This document shows positions 43,377 to 51,160 of a stretch of DNA of 64,000 nucleotides, piece by piece. The stretch's first letter is position 1, and every line of letters starts with the position of its first letter. The stretch comes from Gloeocapsopsis dulcis (GTDB lineage Bacteria > Cyanobacteriota > Cyanobacteriia > Cyanobacteriales > Chroococcidiopsidaceae). Below the pieces are notes generated by a model that did no database searches, had not been told where the DNA came from, and saw nothing but the letters and a program-made list of their open reading frames with translations. The DNA lies in NCBI RefSeq assembly GCF_032163395.1, contig NZ_CP119968.1, positions 5,172,001 through 5,236,000 of the forward strand, read 5' to 3'. The position numbers and the translations under genes were made by a program.

Positions 43377-44633
43377 ATGAATAGTTTATTTCGTCGCTCC
43401 TCTTCTTTAAGTGTTGCCTTACTAGCTTTTGGAGTATTAGTTGGTGCTGTAAGTCCAAACACAACTTCTGAATCTGCTTTTGCACAATCTTCTGGAACTC
43501 CGGCTTCTCCATTCCCTGCTCAAGGTGCAGCAACAAACTTTTCTGATGTTGCGGCTAACTATTGGGCGCAACCGTTTATTCAAGCCCTAGCTGCTAGAAA
43601 TATCATCGCTGGTTTTCCTGATGGCACTTTCAAACCAGAACAACCAGTGCAGCGGGCTGAGTTTGCTGCCATGATTCAGAAAGCTTTTAATCAAAATCGC
43701 CTGCGCCAGTTAGAAGGCGCTGGATTTAGAGATGTCCCACCTGACTACTGGGCCGCTGCTGCGATTGAGGAAGCATACGAAACAGGGTTTATGGGAGGCT
43801 TACCTGGGGGAGTTTTTCAGCCAGCGGAAGAAATTACGAAGTTGCAAGCGATCGTTGCTTTAGCAAATGGCTTGAACTTGACTGCTAACAGTTCTCTCCA
43901 AAACATTATCAGTACTTCTTATTTAGATGCTGAAGCAGTTCCAGCTTATGCTACGGATGAAGTCGCAGCAGCAACCCAAGCTAACCTTATTGTCAACTAT
44001 CCAATGGTCAGGCAATTAAATCCGCAACAACCACTGACAAGAGCAGAAGCCGCAGCCCATTTATATCAGGCACTAGTACGACTAGGACAAGTGCAACCTT
44101 TAGCTAGTAATGTAGCAGCTACTCAGTATATTGTGGGTCGTGTTGCTCAGGATGGTCAAACCACTGCAAATACTCAAACTCCCAGTACGGCAGCCTCTAA
44201 CAATTTGGTTGCAGTAGCAGCATCGAATCAATCTTTTTCTACACTGACTTCTTTATTAAAAGCTACAGGGTTAGCAGAAAGTCTGCAAAGACGAGGACCA
44301 TTTACAGTTTTTGCTCCTACAGACGAGGCATTTGCAGCTCTACCTGAAGGGACTTTGGAAAAGTTGCAACGACAAGAAAATAGCGAAGTCCTAATACAAA
44401 TTTTGATGTATCACATCGTTCCTGGGCAACTAAGTGCCAGCGAACTCTCGGCTGGAGAGTTGAAAACGCTTGCTGATAGACCTGTAAATATTCAAGTCGA
44501 TCCAGCTCAAAACCAAATTGCTATCAATGATGCCAGAGTGGTTCAATCAAATATTCAAGCCACCAATGGAATTATCCATGCTGTTAATGAAGTTCTCCTA
44601 CCCCCCAACTTGAACCTGAGCAGCTTGCAGTAG
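43377..44633 (+). CDS. SLH-domain and fasciclin-domain surface protein
   Basis: A 418-residue secreted protein. A signal peptide (SLSVALLAFGVLVGAVSPN, cleavage near residue 37) precedes two clear S-layer homology repeats (FSDVAANYWAQPFIQALAAR and FRDVPPDYWAAAAIEEAYET) and a weaker third one. A Thr/Ser/Gln linker follows, and then a fasciclin domain (VAVAASNQSFSTLTSLLKAT, FTVFAPTDEAFAALPEGTLE, NGIIHAVNEVLLPP). SLH repeats attach to cell-wall polymers and fasciclin domains mediate adhesion. The ATG at 43377, after an AAGG, is chosen over a TTG at 43344. A motif copy lies 132 bp upstream. Confidence 0.9.
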   Translation: MNSLFRRSSSLSVALLAFGVLVGAVSPNTTSESAFAQSSGTPASPFPAQGAATNFSDVAANYWAQPFIQALAARNIIAGFPDGTFKPEQPVQRAEFAAMIQKAFNQNRLRQLEGAGFRDVPPDYWAAAAIEEAYETGFMGGLPGGVFQPAEEITKLQAIVALANGLNLTANSSLQNIISTSYLDAEAVPAYATDEVAAATQANLIVNYPMVRQLNPQQPLTRAEAAAHLYQALVRLGQVQPLASNVAATQYIVGRVAQDGQTTANTQTPSTAASNNLVAVAASNQSFSTLTSLLKATGLAESLQRRGPFTVFAPTDEAFAALPEGTLEKLQRQENSEVLIQILMYHIVPGQLSASELSAGELKTLADRPVNIQVDPAQNQIAINDARVVQSNIQATNGIIHAVNEVLLPPNLNLSSLQ

Positions 44634-44678
44634 TTTAGGTAGTGACATTAGACAAATATAACTTTTTTGGAATTGGTT

Positions 44679-45011
44679 ATGTTACAAACTAGTAGTTTTG
44701 ATGCGATCGCCCACTCGACTAGTATTCATTCAATAGATATGAATATCAGCAATTCGATGGAAAATATGGCAGCAATTCAGACAAATTTTCATAGAGAAGC
44801 TTTGAACTTAAAAATTTTGGATGGAACAAATCTAATTGTAGAAAAACCAGAGGGAAGACAGACAAATAGAGAAAAAATAGATTTAGTAAATCCTCCTGAA
44901 TTTGCAGGGAGTGTCTTATCTGTTTACTTAATAATAGCAGCTGGGGCGTTGATTATTTTTCAGCTCTTATGTAAAAGAGAACAAATCTATACTGCTACTG
45001 ATTTTCGGTAG
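44679..45011 (+). CDS. Hypothetical protein with C-terminal helix, 3' end replaced by IS1
   Basis: From the ATG at 44679 (a TTG at 44667 would add four residues) the frame gives about 110 residues: a polar, Ser/Asn-rich N-terminal two-thirds, then one hydrophobic helix (SVLSVYLIIAAGALIIFQLL) and a short basic tail. The stop codon TAG at 45009-45011 belongs to the inverted repeat of IS1 copy B, so the natural C-terminus is lost or was here by chance. No family recognised. It is the last gene of the island and follows the SLH-fasciclin gene by 45 bp. Confidence 0.5.
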   Translation: MLQTSSFDAIAHSTSIHSIDMNISNSMENMAAIQTNFHREALNLKILDGTNLIVEKPEGRQTNREKIDLVNPPEFAGSVLSVYLIIAAGALIIFQLLCKREQIYTATDFR

Positions 45012-45778
45012 TGCTAAACAAGTAATGATGCATTGTAGTAATGCACAAAATACCAAATAGCCCCAATATGATTCTCCAATGACCTAGAAAAGGACAAGGT
45101 TTTTCGCACCAATCGAGACACCCGTTGCCTGAGCGTGTTGTTGAAGCGCTCAACATAACTGGTCTTGCCCGTCTCTTTGCCGACTGCACGATGCCGCTTA
45201 TTCGGTAAAACTGCTGCGTAGGCTGCCCAAAAATCGGTGTAAGCAACTGCACATTGACGGTAGACTGGGGGCAAAGAATTCCACAATTGACGAGCTGCCG
45301 TTTCGTCTCGTGTACCAATGTAAACGCCAACAATTTCACGCGTGTCTGCATCCAGAGCTAACCAAACCCATTGTTTGTTGCCTTTGTGGTCTACAAATGA
45401 CCACAACTCATCACACTGAATCGTTAGCACCCCTTTTTTGGGTGTCACCTGCACTTGCCGAGGCACCTGAGCATATTTCTGATTAACGTAGCTTTGCAGC
45501 CATTGCTCAGACACCTGCGCTACACGAGCAATTCCAGCAAGGGAAATCCGCTCCAACAGCAATCGGTCAATCCACTCCCGTGTGTTTTGGTCTATCACCT
45601 TCTTTTGGGGATGTTCTACGAATTGCCGACCGCATTCATGACATTTGAACCGTTGTTTACCGTTGTGAATTCGACCATTTTTGACTGTTTGAGAAGATGC
45701 ACAAATGGGGCAGGCAGGCATGAGAGAAAAAAATCAGCAAGAGTTCTACTTCTCCATCATTACATCTTGAGCACTACC
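45007..45778 (-). mobile_element. IS1-family insertion sequence, copy B
   Basis: The second 772-bp copy, same orientation and same terminal repeats as copy A (17727-18498). Outer flank GCTTTCTA, inner flank TGATTTTC. With copy A it bounds the 28-kb island. Confidence 0.92.
45014..45721 (-). CDS. IS1-family transposase (copy B)
   Basis: The 235-residue product is the same, residue for residue, as that of copy A, with zinc ribbon, helix-turn-helix and the DDE residues (CDELWSF, YTDFW, VERFNN) intact. Identity at this level implies recent duplication or a single event that produced both copies. Confidence 0.93.
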   Translation of the reverse strand: MPACPICASSQTVKNGRIHNGKQRFKCHECGRQFVEHPQKKVIDQNTREWIDRLLLERISLAGIARVAQVSEQWLQSYVNQKYAQVPRQVQVTPKKGVLTIQCDELWSFVDHKGNKQWVWLALDADTREIVGVYIGTRDETAARQLWNSLPPVYRQCAVAYTDFWAAYAAVLPNKRHRAVGKETGKTSYVERFNNTLRQRVSRLVRKTLSFSRSLENHIGAIWYFVHYYNASLLV

Positions 45779-46661
45779 GCTTTCTATATACTTTTGGTGT
45801 AGTTGCAGTGTATTTACGAAAGACTTTTGTGAAATGACTTTGGCTTTGAAAGCCGACTTGCTGACAGATTTCTACAATAGTTAGTTCTGGATTAGCCAAG
45901 AGCTTTTTTGCTTGTTCAATTCGACATTGAGTAATATACTGATGCGGTGCAAGTCCTGTAGATTGCTTGAAAAGCGTAGCAAAATAGTGCGGGCTCATTT
46001 GTAGTAAATTGGCAATTTCAGCTAAAGTTATATTTTGTTCGAGATGCTCATTGATGTAGGCGATCGCTTCCCGCAATTTATACTTAGGCAATCCACCTGG
46101 GTAATCTTTAATAACTTGCTGATGTGCTGAATATCTCCGTAATAAATGTACCGATAGTGCTGTCGCCATCGACTCTGCATAAAGTTTACTATCCAATTCG
46201 CTCGATTCAAGTTCGTGCTTAAGTGCTAAGCTCATTTGATAAATTAACGGATCAAATCCCCAAATTTGTGGCACAATTTCTATGTTTTCTGTATCAATTG
46301 ATTCATAAGCAGTCTGCGCAAATTGAGTAGGATCTACTGTCAGTAAAATAAACTCGGCGTTGCCATAAGCTTGAGTTGATAAACTCTGATTTGCTGGACA
46401 AATACCAACATTACCTACAACAAAATCTCTAAGTAAGTGCCCATTAACTCTAAATTCTTTTGCCCCATATCTTAGCCCAATGCTGAGCGTATGATGAGGA
46501 ATGCAATATTCTGGCATTTCGTGCGCGGGTTGACGGTGATACTCTAAATGAATGCCATTCCAGCCAGCGTGATGACTTGAGATTATAGGCGATCGCGGTA
46601 AAATCTGCGCAATGGGATTTTGGTGAGAAGCATCAATTGTTAGCGGTTGTTTTTGTTGCAT
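45774..46661 (-). CDS. AraC family transcriptional regulator, last residues rewritten by IS1
   Basis: A 295-residue regulator with an N-terminal cupin-like effector part and two C-terminal helix-turn-helix units (ITLAEIANLLQMSPHYFATL; LTIVEICQQVGFQSQSHFTK), paralogous to the protein at 11395. The current frame ends Val-Tyr-Arg-Lys-Arg-stop, the last Arg and stop lying in IS1 copy B. In the reconstructed site it would end Val-Tyr-Arg-Lys-Leu-Leu-stop. Loss of the last two residues is probably harmless. ATG at 46661 is preferred over the GTG at 46709. It is divergent from the peroxiredoxin-glutaredoxin gene (168 bp between starts), a likely target. Confidence 0.9.
   Translation of the reverse strand: MQQKQPLTIDASHQNPIAQILPRSPIISSHHAGWNGIHLEYHRQPAHEMPEYCIPHHTLSIGLRYGAKEFRVNGHLLRDFVVGNVGICPANQSLSTQAYGNAEFILLTVDPTQFAQTAYESIDTENIEIVPQIWGFDPLIYQMSLALKHELESSELDSKLYAESMATALSVHLLRRYSAHQQVIKDYPGGLPKYKLREAIAYINEHLEQNITLAEIANLLQMSPHYFATLFKQSTGLAPHQYITQCRIEQAKKLLANPELTIVEICQQVGFQSQSHFTKVFRKYTATTPKVYRKR
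45779..45786 (+). repeat. Right target-site duplication of the 28-kb island
   Basis: GCTTTCTA, identical to 17719-17726, abutting the outer end of IS1 copy B and lying in the last codons of araC. Confidence 0.8.
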
Positions 46662-46829
46662 TTTTCTACTAATTAACTTGGCGCAGATTTGCTCATAATG
46701 CACCAACACTAAATTTCTTACCGCTTATAATTATCCAATAATGCATTAGTTAACTGATTTTGCCCTTGACAAATCATAATCGTGATGAGTACGCTTTGCT
46801 TATGACGATTTGTAAAGGGAGTTAAATTG

Positions 46830-47564
46830 ATGTTGTCAAACCGAGAAGGACAAAGAGTTCCTAGCTGTACCTTTCGTACTCGTCAAGATAATGAGTGGAT
46901 CGATATCACGACAGATGATTTGTTTAATGGTAAAACTATCGTTGTATTCGCCTTACCAGGCGCGTTTACTCCCACTTGTTCATCAACTCACCTTCCTGGT
47001 TACAACCAAATGGCAAAAGCTTTTTATGAAAACGGTGTAAACGATATAGTTTGCATTTCTGTCAATGATGCTTTTGTAATGAACGAATGGGCAAAGTATC
47101 AAGAAGCAGAGAATATCAAAATGATTCCTGATGGTAATGGAATATTTACCGAAGGCATGGGAATGCTGGTAGATAGGACAAATTTAGGATTTGGCAAGCG
47201 TTCTTGGCGCTATTCGATGTTGGTGAAGGATGGCGTTATTGAAAAGATGTTTATCGAACCAGAAGAACCTGGCGATCCTTTTAAGGTGTCTGATGCCGAA
47301 ACAATGCTCAACTATATTAACCCAGAAGCAGCTAAGCCCCAATTAGTCTCTCTATTTGCCAAAGTAGGTTGTCCTTTCTGCACTCGTGCTAAATCAATGC
47401 TAAAAGAACGTGGCTTGGACTATGAAGAGATTATTCTTGGTAAAGATGTGACAACTCGTTCCTTACAAGCAGTTGCAGGTGCAGCTACAGTACCACAAGT
47501 GTTTATTGATGGTAAATTGATTGGTGGTTCAGAAGCACTAGAAGCTTACTTTGCGGCTTTGTAA
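46830..47564 (+). CDS. Peroxiredoxin-glutaredoxin fusion
   Basis: A 244-residue hybrid enzyme. Residues 1-165 are a Prx5-type peroxiredoxin (peroxidatic Cys in [17 protein letters not shown], near residue 48; the conserved Arg in RSWRYSMLV). Residues 170-244 are a glutaredoxin with CPFC ([13 protein letters not shown]) and the GSH-site [18 protein letters not shown]. Such fusions reduce hydroperoxides using glutathione without a separate reductase module. ATG at 46830 follows an in-frame TTG by one codon and is preferred. It is transcribed divergently from an AraC regulator, suggesting local control by oxidative signals. Confidence 0.92.
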   Translation: MLSNREGQRVPSCTFRTRQDNEWIDITTDDLFNGKTIVVFALPGAFTPTCSSTHLPGYNQMAKAFYENGVNDIVCISVNDAFVMNEWAKYQEAENIKMIPDGNGIFTEGMGMLVDRTNLGFGKRSWRYSMLVKDGVIEKMFIEPEEPGDPFKVSDAETMLNYINPEAAKPQLVSLFAKVGCPFCTRAKSMLKERGLDYEEIILGKDVTTRSLQAVAGAATVPQVFIDGKLIGGSEALEAYFAAL

Positions 47565-47621
47565 TGAGTTAGTTTTGTATAGATTCGTAATTCGTGAATT
47601 AATTTAATGCGAATTACGAAT

Positions 47622-48080
47622 TTACTTTTGATAATCCTCAATTACCTTTTCGATAAATTGCTGCCAAGTTTCATTTGGTTGCCAAATTTTTTGTAAATCT
47701 TTTTTTGCTTCTTCTGTATTTATGTGTTCGTGAATGATGCGATATAAGTATATAAAAGCTGAAACTCGCATATTCATTGCACAGTGAACAAATACATTTT
47801 TATCTGCATTTGCTTGCATTACATCAAAAAAACGCTCAATATCTTCTAAAGTGGGTTTTTCCCAAAGTACAGGAATGTGTACATACTCCATTCCTAAATC
47901 TTCTACTATTTTTTTCTCATTAGCTATCGCATTAGTTGAAGTTGGTAAAGCAAGGTTGACAACAACTTCATACCCTGCTGTTTTAATATCGGTAAATTGT
48001 GATTCTACAGGTTGCCCTGCAGTTGCAATAGAATCAGATAATTGAAGAAAATTGGAGATATTTTCAAGTTGTATAGACAT
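47622..48080 (-). CDS. Tyrosine-phosphatase-fold protein with short signature loop
   Basis: A 152-residue member of the small bacterial PTP/DSP-like group (DUF442-type). It has SIATAGQPVESQFTDIKTAG near the start, VVNLALPT, a FFDVMQANADKNVFVHC strand and then AMNMRVSAFIYLYR. The signature is C-x4-R (CAMNMR) rather than the canonical C-x5-R of phosphatases, so activity may be altered; I believe this spacing recurs in relatives. Helix-rich C-terminus (DLQKIWQPNETWQQFIEKV). Converges on the peroxiredoxin gene, 57 bp apart. Confidence 0.75.
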   Translation of the reverse strand: MSIQLENISNFLQLSDSIATAGQPVESQFTDIKTAGYEVVVNLALPTSTNAIANEKKIVEDLGMEYVHIPVLWEKPTLEDIERFFDVMQANADKNVFVHCAMNMRVSAFIYLYRIIHEHINTEEAKKDLQKIWQPNETWQQFIEKVIEDYQK

Positions 48081-48118
48081 AATTACCGTAAGTTGTATAT
48101 TTTGTTATGAACAGCTAG

Positions 48119-48552
48119 CTACACTGTCATTCTTTCAACTTTCTGTAAGGCAACATTAGCGCGAAATAAAGCTGGAAGTCTTTGTAAAATGTTCTGAAAG
48201 GGAACAAGTAAGTAGGTAATTGTGAGAATATAGGCAGAGAGTATCGGAGTAGAAACGGTGGCTAATTGAGGAAGAACAAAGAGTAACAAACCAACAATCG
48301 TAAAGAAAAGCAGATTTCCCCAGCCAGTGGCGATCGCAAACGTTTTAAACGCTGTCAAATGACGCTGGCGAACAAAACAATAAGTGCAAGTCCGACAAAG
48401 TACCACAAGAGGTTATCTGTTGACTGATTATTTACAGCACTATTAATTAACGCTATAAGACGGGCGCTACAACCACCGCTAATCAAACCTGTCAAAACAG
48501 CGATCGCAACATTTACCCGAGAAGCCCGCAGTAGTAACCAGATGAGATTCAT
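48119..48552 (-). pseudogene. Cyclic-peptide-export-type ABC transporter, relic
   Basis: Two partial frames remain. The first (start 48552) reads MNLIWLLLRASRVNVAIAVL then LISGGCSARLIALINSAV and WYFVGLALIVLFASV. The second (about 48119-48375) reads FVRQRHLTAFKTFAIATGWG, then LLFFTIVGLLLFVLPQLATV and TYLLVPFQNILQRLPALFRA. These are the start and the last third of the membrane domain of a SyrD/PvdE-like exporter. The middle of that domain is deleted, and the ATPase domain is missing entirely after LQKVERMTV. No function is possible. Confidence 0.75.
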
Positions 48553-48589
48553 CGCTTACGCTTTTGGATTGAGATATGTTGTTTTGATG

Positions 48590-48973
48590 TCATTCATAGC
48601 TATCAGGAATTTGCACACTGCTACGCGGGCGAAAAGAATCTTCATCAGCTTCGTTGTTCTGACTATCCAAAGCCATATTCTCCGAATACAGAACAAAACC
48701 ATTACCAGCATCGACGATAACTCTTGTATTACCGACGATCACCTCATACACCAAACCGCCATTTCTATCAGCTAGATTTACTCTGCTAGCAGTACCTCCC
48801 ATTGCAGATTCTGCTGTTTTCCTTGCTTGTGCTGATGAGATTTTTGTCAGCGATTGCCATCGTGCAGCTTGGGCTACCTGGATGTTACTTTGAGATCGTG
48901 CAACATGAGTGCTGAATGCTAATTCACTCAAACTCAACGTGGTGAGTAAAATAATAGCTAGTAAATTTTTCAT
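48590..48973 (-). CDS. Secreted PepSY-domain protein
   Basis: A 127-residue protein with a signal peptide (NLLAIILLTTLSLSELAFS, cleavage near residue 28) and one PepSY domain at about 43-100 (ISSAQARKTAESAMGGTASR, VNLADRNGGLVYEVIVGNTR, VIVDAGNGFVLYSE). PepSY units are thought to inhibit proteases or bind metals in the periplasm; specific function unknown. A polar acidic tail follows. The gene is single, with the ABC-transporter relic just downstream. Confidence 0.8.
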   Translation of the reverse strand: MKNLLAIILLTTLSLSELAFSTHVARSQSNIQVAQAARWQSLTKISSAQARKTAESAMGGTASRVNLADRNGGLVYEVIVGNTRVIVDAGNGFVLYSENMALDSQNNEADEDSFRPRSSVQIPDSYE

Positions 48974-49215
48974 GATTTGGGATAGTTATTTTCATTAACT
49001 AGGGCTTGTTCATTTCACCTGAACCATGAATGCGTTATAGTCAACTCCCACACAACTTTTAGCTAAAATAGCAGTCTTTGACTTATATCAGCAACTCCGG
49101 CAAATACAGGAACTTGTGCTGTATCCTCAAAGTCAGTACCACCTTGCTTTTCAGCACATAACTAGGTAGCAACTATGCTTTTATACCGCAACATGGCATT
49201 ATTTAAATTAGGGTA

Positions 49216-49974
49216 ATGCGTTTTCTAGATATTGGGAGTGCGATCGCACTTAAAATCTTTTTTGTGGAACTCGACAAAGTACGACAATACTTTGAACAAG
49301 AAGCCTTCAATTACGATTCTTTAATTTCTAAATTAATTCCTTACTATCACGAACAACATCGTTTAATGTTGAATTTGATTTCTTTTGCGAGGACTGCTGA
49401 AATAAAAGTCCTAGATTTAGGAACAGGAACAGGTATTTTGGCATATTTGATTCTGAAAAACTTTCCACAGGTATAAGTCACCACCTTTGATATAAATCAG
49501 AATATGTTGACAGCTTGCCAACACAACTTAATAGAATACAGTGATCGCTTAATATTGCAGCAAGGCAACTTTGCGATAGATGATTTTGGTTCGGAATATG
49601 ATTTAGTTGTTTCTGGGCTAGCTGTTCATCATCTAGAAATCGAAGGTAAAAAAGAACTTTTTACAAAACTGTTTCAAGCAATCAATCCAGGAGGAATCTT
49701 ACTCATTCGTGATATAGTACTTGGTGCTACTTCGCATCTCACGCAGCAATATGAGCGATTGTGGCGGGAATACATGAAAAATAACGGAGAAGATGATACT
49801 CATTGGTTTTCAAAGTATCTAGAAGAAGATCTTCCCGCTTCGGTTGAAGAACAACTTATGTGGTTGTCTAATGTTGGCTTTGCAGACGTAGGTTGTCACT
49901 GGCGATATTTAAATTTTGCGATCTTTAGTGGAAAAAAACTTGAAGCAGGCGGCGATCGCATTACATCGCACTAA
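49216..49974 (+). pseudogene. Class I SAM-dependent methyltransferase split by one in-frame stop
   Basis: A methyltransferase of about 250 residues. The N-terminal part carries helix FEQEAFNYDSLISKLIPYYH and the SAM loop VLDLGTGTGILAYLIL. After FPQV comes TAA (49474-49476), then in the same frame VTTFDINQNMLTACQHNL, with the acidic residue binding SAM ribose. The rest of the domain follows (LVVSGLAVHHLE, INPGGILLIRDIV) to the stop at 49974. A single G-to-T change from GAA would explain the break. Nothing else is wrong, so this is a recent lesion, a read-through case or a sequencing error. The substrate is unknown. Confidence 0.8.
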
Positions 49975-50065
49975 TTCAGCATCAGTTTGATGGGAAAAAG
50001 CAGTTTAGCAGTTACTACATAGATACAACATCTTTTTACAGCTTCTGTAACCCTTCTTTTTTATT

Positions 50066-50092
50066 AGTCCACGCAGGTGGACTTTGTTTTTC
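50066..50092 (+). terminator. Rho-independent terminator after the methyltransferase
   Basis: AGTCCAC (50066-50072) and GTGGACT (50077-50083) form a 7-bp stem with a GCAG loop, followed by TTGTTTTTCT. It lies 92 bp past the methyltransferase stop. Confidence 0.8.
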
Positions 50093-50111
50093 TAGCTGCG
50101 AATTCATTCGC

Positions 50112-50372
50112 TTAAGCGTGTAAATTTGCTTGTTCTTGCAACCAAGGATCGATAGGTTGTCCATCTTTACGCCGCAACTCGATTTCAATCGCAATGACTT
50201 CTTGAGAACCAGGAGGCGCGGGTTTTTGATGAAAAATAATGTCGTAGTCTGTGGGATTTTGATTGCGTTCTTTCAACCAATCTTGTACCTTTGTTGTAGC
50301 AAAAAATGATTGCCCTTGCTCGAACATTCTAGTAATCTGCATTTGTAGAGTATATGGATTTAGACGTCCCAT
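50112..50372 (-). CDS. Conserved small hypothetical protein
   Basis: An 86-residue protein that I do not recognise. It has MGRLNPYTLQMQITRMFEQG at the start, a FFATTKVQDWLKERN helix, then strands DYDIIFHQKPAPPGSQEVI and AIEIELRRKDGQPIDPWLQE. It looks like a small cytoplasmic alpha/beta domain. It lies 57 bp downstream of the Uma2 gene on the same strand and may be cotranscribed with it. Confidence 0.55.
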   Translation of the reverse strand: MGRLNPYTLQMQITRMFEQGQSFFATTKVQDWLKERNQNPTDYDIIFHQKPAPPGSQEVIAIEIELRRKDGQPIDPWLQEQANLHA

Positions 50373-50428
50373 TGTTTCCTCTTTATTTTTGAGTAATTGG
50401 TAATAGGAGAGAAGATAAATACCCAGTA

Positions 50429-51097
50429 CTACAATTCTTCAGGATTAATACCTAATTTTCTGAGTTTGGCTGCGAGTTGTTGAGAACGTGCTTTTTCTTG
50501 TTCTAACTGTTGTATGACTTGTTCCCGTGAAGTTGCTAACTCAACATAAGTTGCAAATCTTTCTCCATCGGGGCGATACAGCACAAGATCAGTTTCCGAC
50601 ATCTCAAATCGAATACCGAGTCGCGGACTCACCCAACCGAGGATCGGTTCAATCACATCTAGCCGATCTTCTTGGCGCAACCAACCACTAAAATCGCCTT
50701 TATCAGGATCGTACAGGTAATATTCTTCTACACCATAGCGGTCATAAAATACTAGCTTTTTATCCATCTCTGTTTGGGTATTACCTGGCGATCGCACTTC
50801 AAACACCACTTGTGGTGCGATATGATCTTCTTTCCATTGTTGATAAGAACCTCGATCTCCTTTAGGTCTACCGAAGACTACCATGACATTTGGCGCAGCA
50901 CGAGTTACGTTGTTTCCTTCAATTGGATACCAAAGTAAGTCACCCGCAACAAATACATCAGGATCGTCTTTAAGTAACCACTCCAGCCCTTCTTTGATGG
51001 TGACAATCCAACGGAACTGTTTAGTATTATCTGCTATTGGCTGACCGTTACTGTCAGGATAAATAACATCTGACAGTGTGGATTGTACTTGTGACAT
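50429..51097 (-). CDS. Uma2 family putative endonuclease (DUF820)
   Basis: The third Uma2-family gene, 222 residues. DVFVAGDLLWYPIEGNNVTR is followed by APNVMVVFGRPKGDRGSYQQ (conserved region with Asn in place of the usual Asp), then VVFEVRSPGNTQTEMDKKL (Glu) and YYLYDPDKGDFSGWLR. The last 40 residues form an extended coiled coil (REQVIQQLEQEKARSQQLAA), frequent in this subgroup. Because the Asp is replaced, nuclease activity is uncertain. Located directly downstream of alaS on the same strand, with 64 bp between. Confidence 0.85.
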   Translation of the reverse strand: MSQVQSTLSDVIYPDSNGQPIADNTKQFRWIVTIKEGLEWLLKDDPDVFVAGDLLWYPIEGNNVTRAAPNVMVVFGRPKGDRGSYQQWKEDHIAPQVVFEVRSPGNTQTEMDKKLVFYDRYGVEEYYLYDPDKGDFSGWLRQEDRLDVIEPILGWVSPRLGIRFEMSETDLVLYRPDGERFATYVELATSREQVIQQLEQEKARSQQLAAKLRKLGINPEEL

Positions 51098-51160
51098 CAG
51101 CGTATCTCCACATAAAGCAATCAGCGGTTAGCTATTGAAACATACCCACCTCTCAACAAA

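Larger units (their letters stand above)
17727..45778. mobile_element. 28-kb IS1-bounded composite element / cointegrated island
   Basis: The block is bounded by two IS1-family copies of equal length (772 bp), with the same encoded protein and the same orientation. Only the outer flanks share the 8-bp duplication GCTTTCTA; the inner flanks do not match each other. This is the pattern left by transposition of an IS-cargo-IS unit, or by replicative fusion of a circular donor carrying one IS1. Deleting 17727-45786 restores yhaV and araC as intact, tail-to-tail overlapping genes. The cargo is rich in membrane, envelope and two-component genes, holds all eight copies of a 19-bp regulatory motif, and contains many gene fragments. 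No replication or conjugation gene is seen, so a composite transposon is the simpler reading. Confidence 0.85.
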
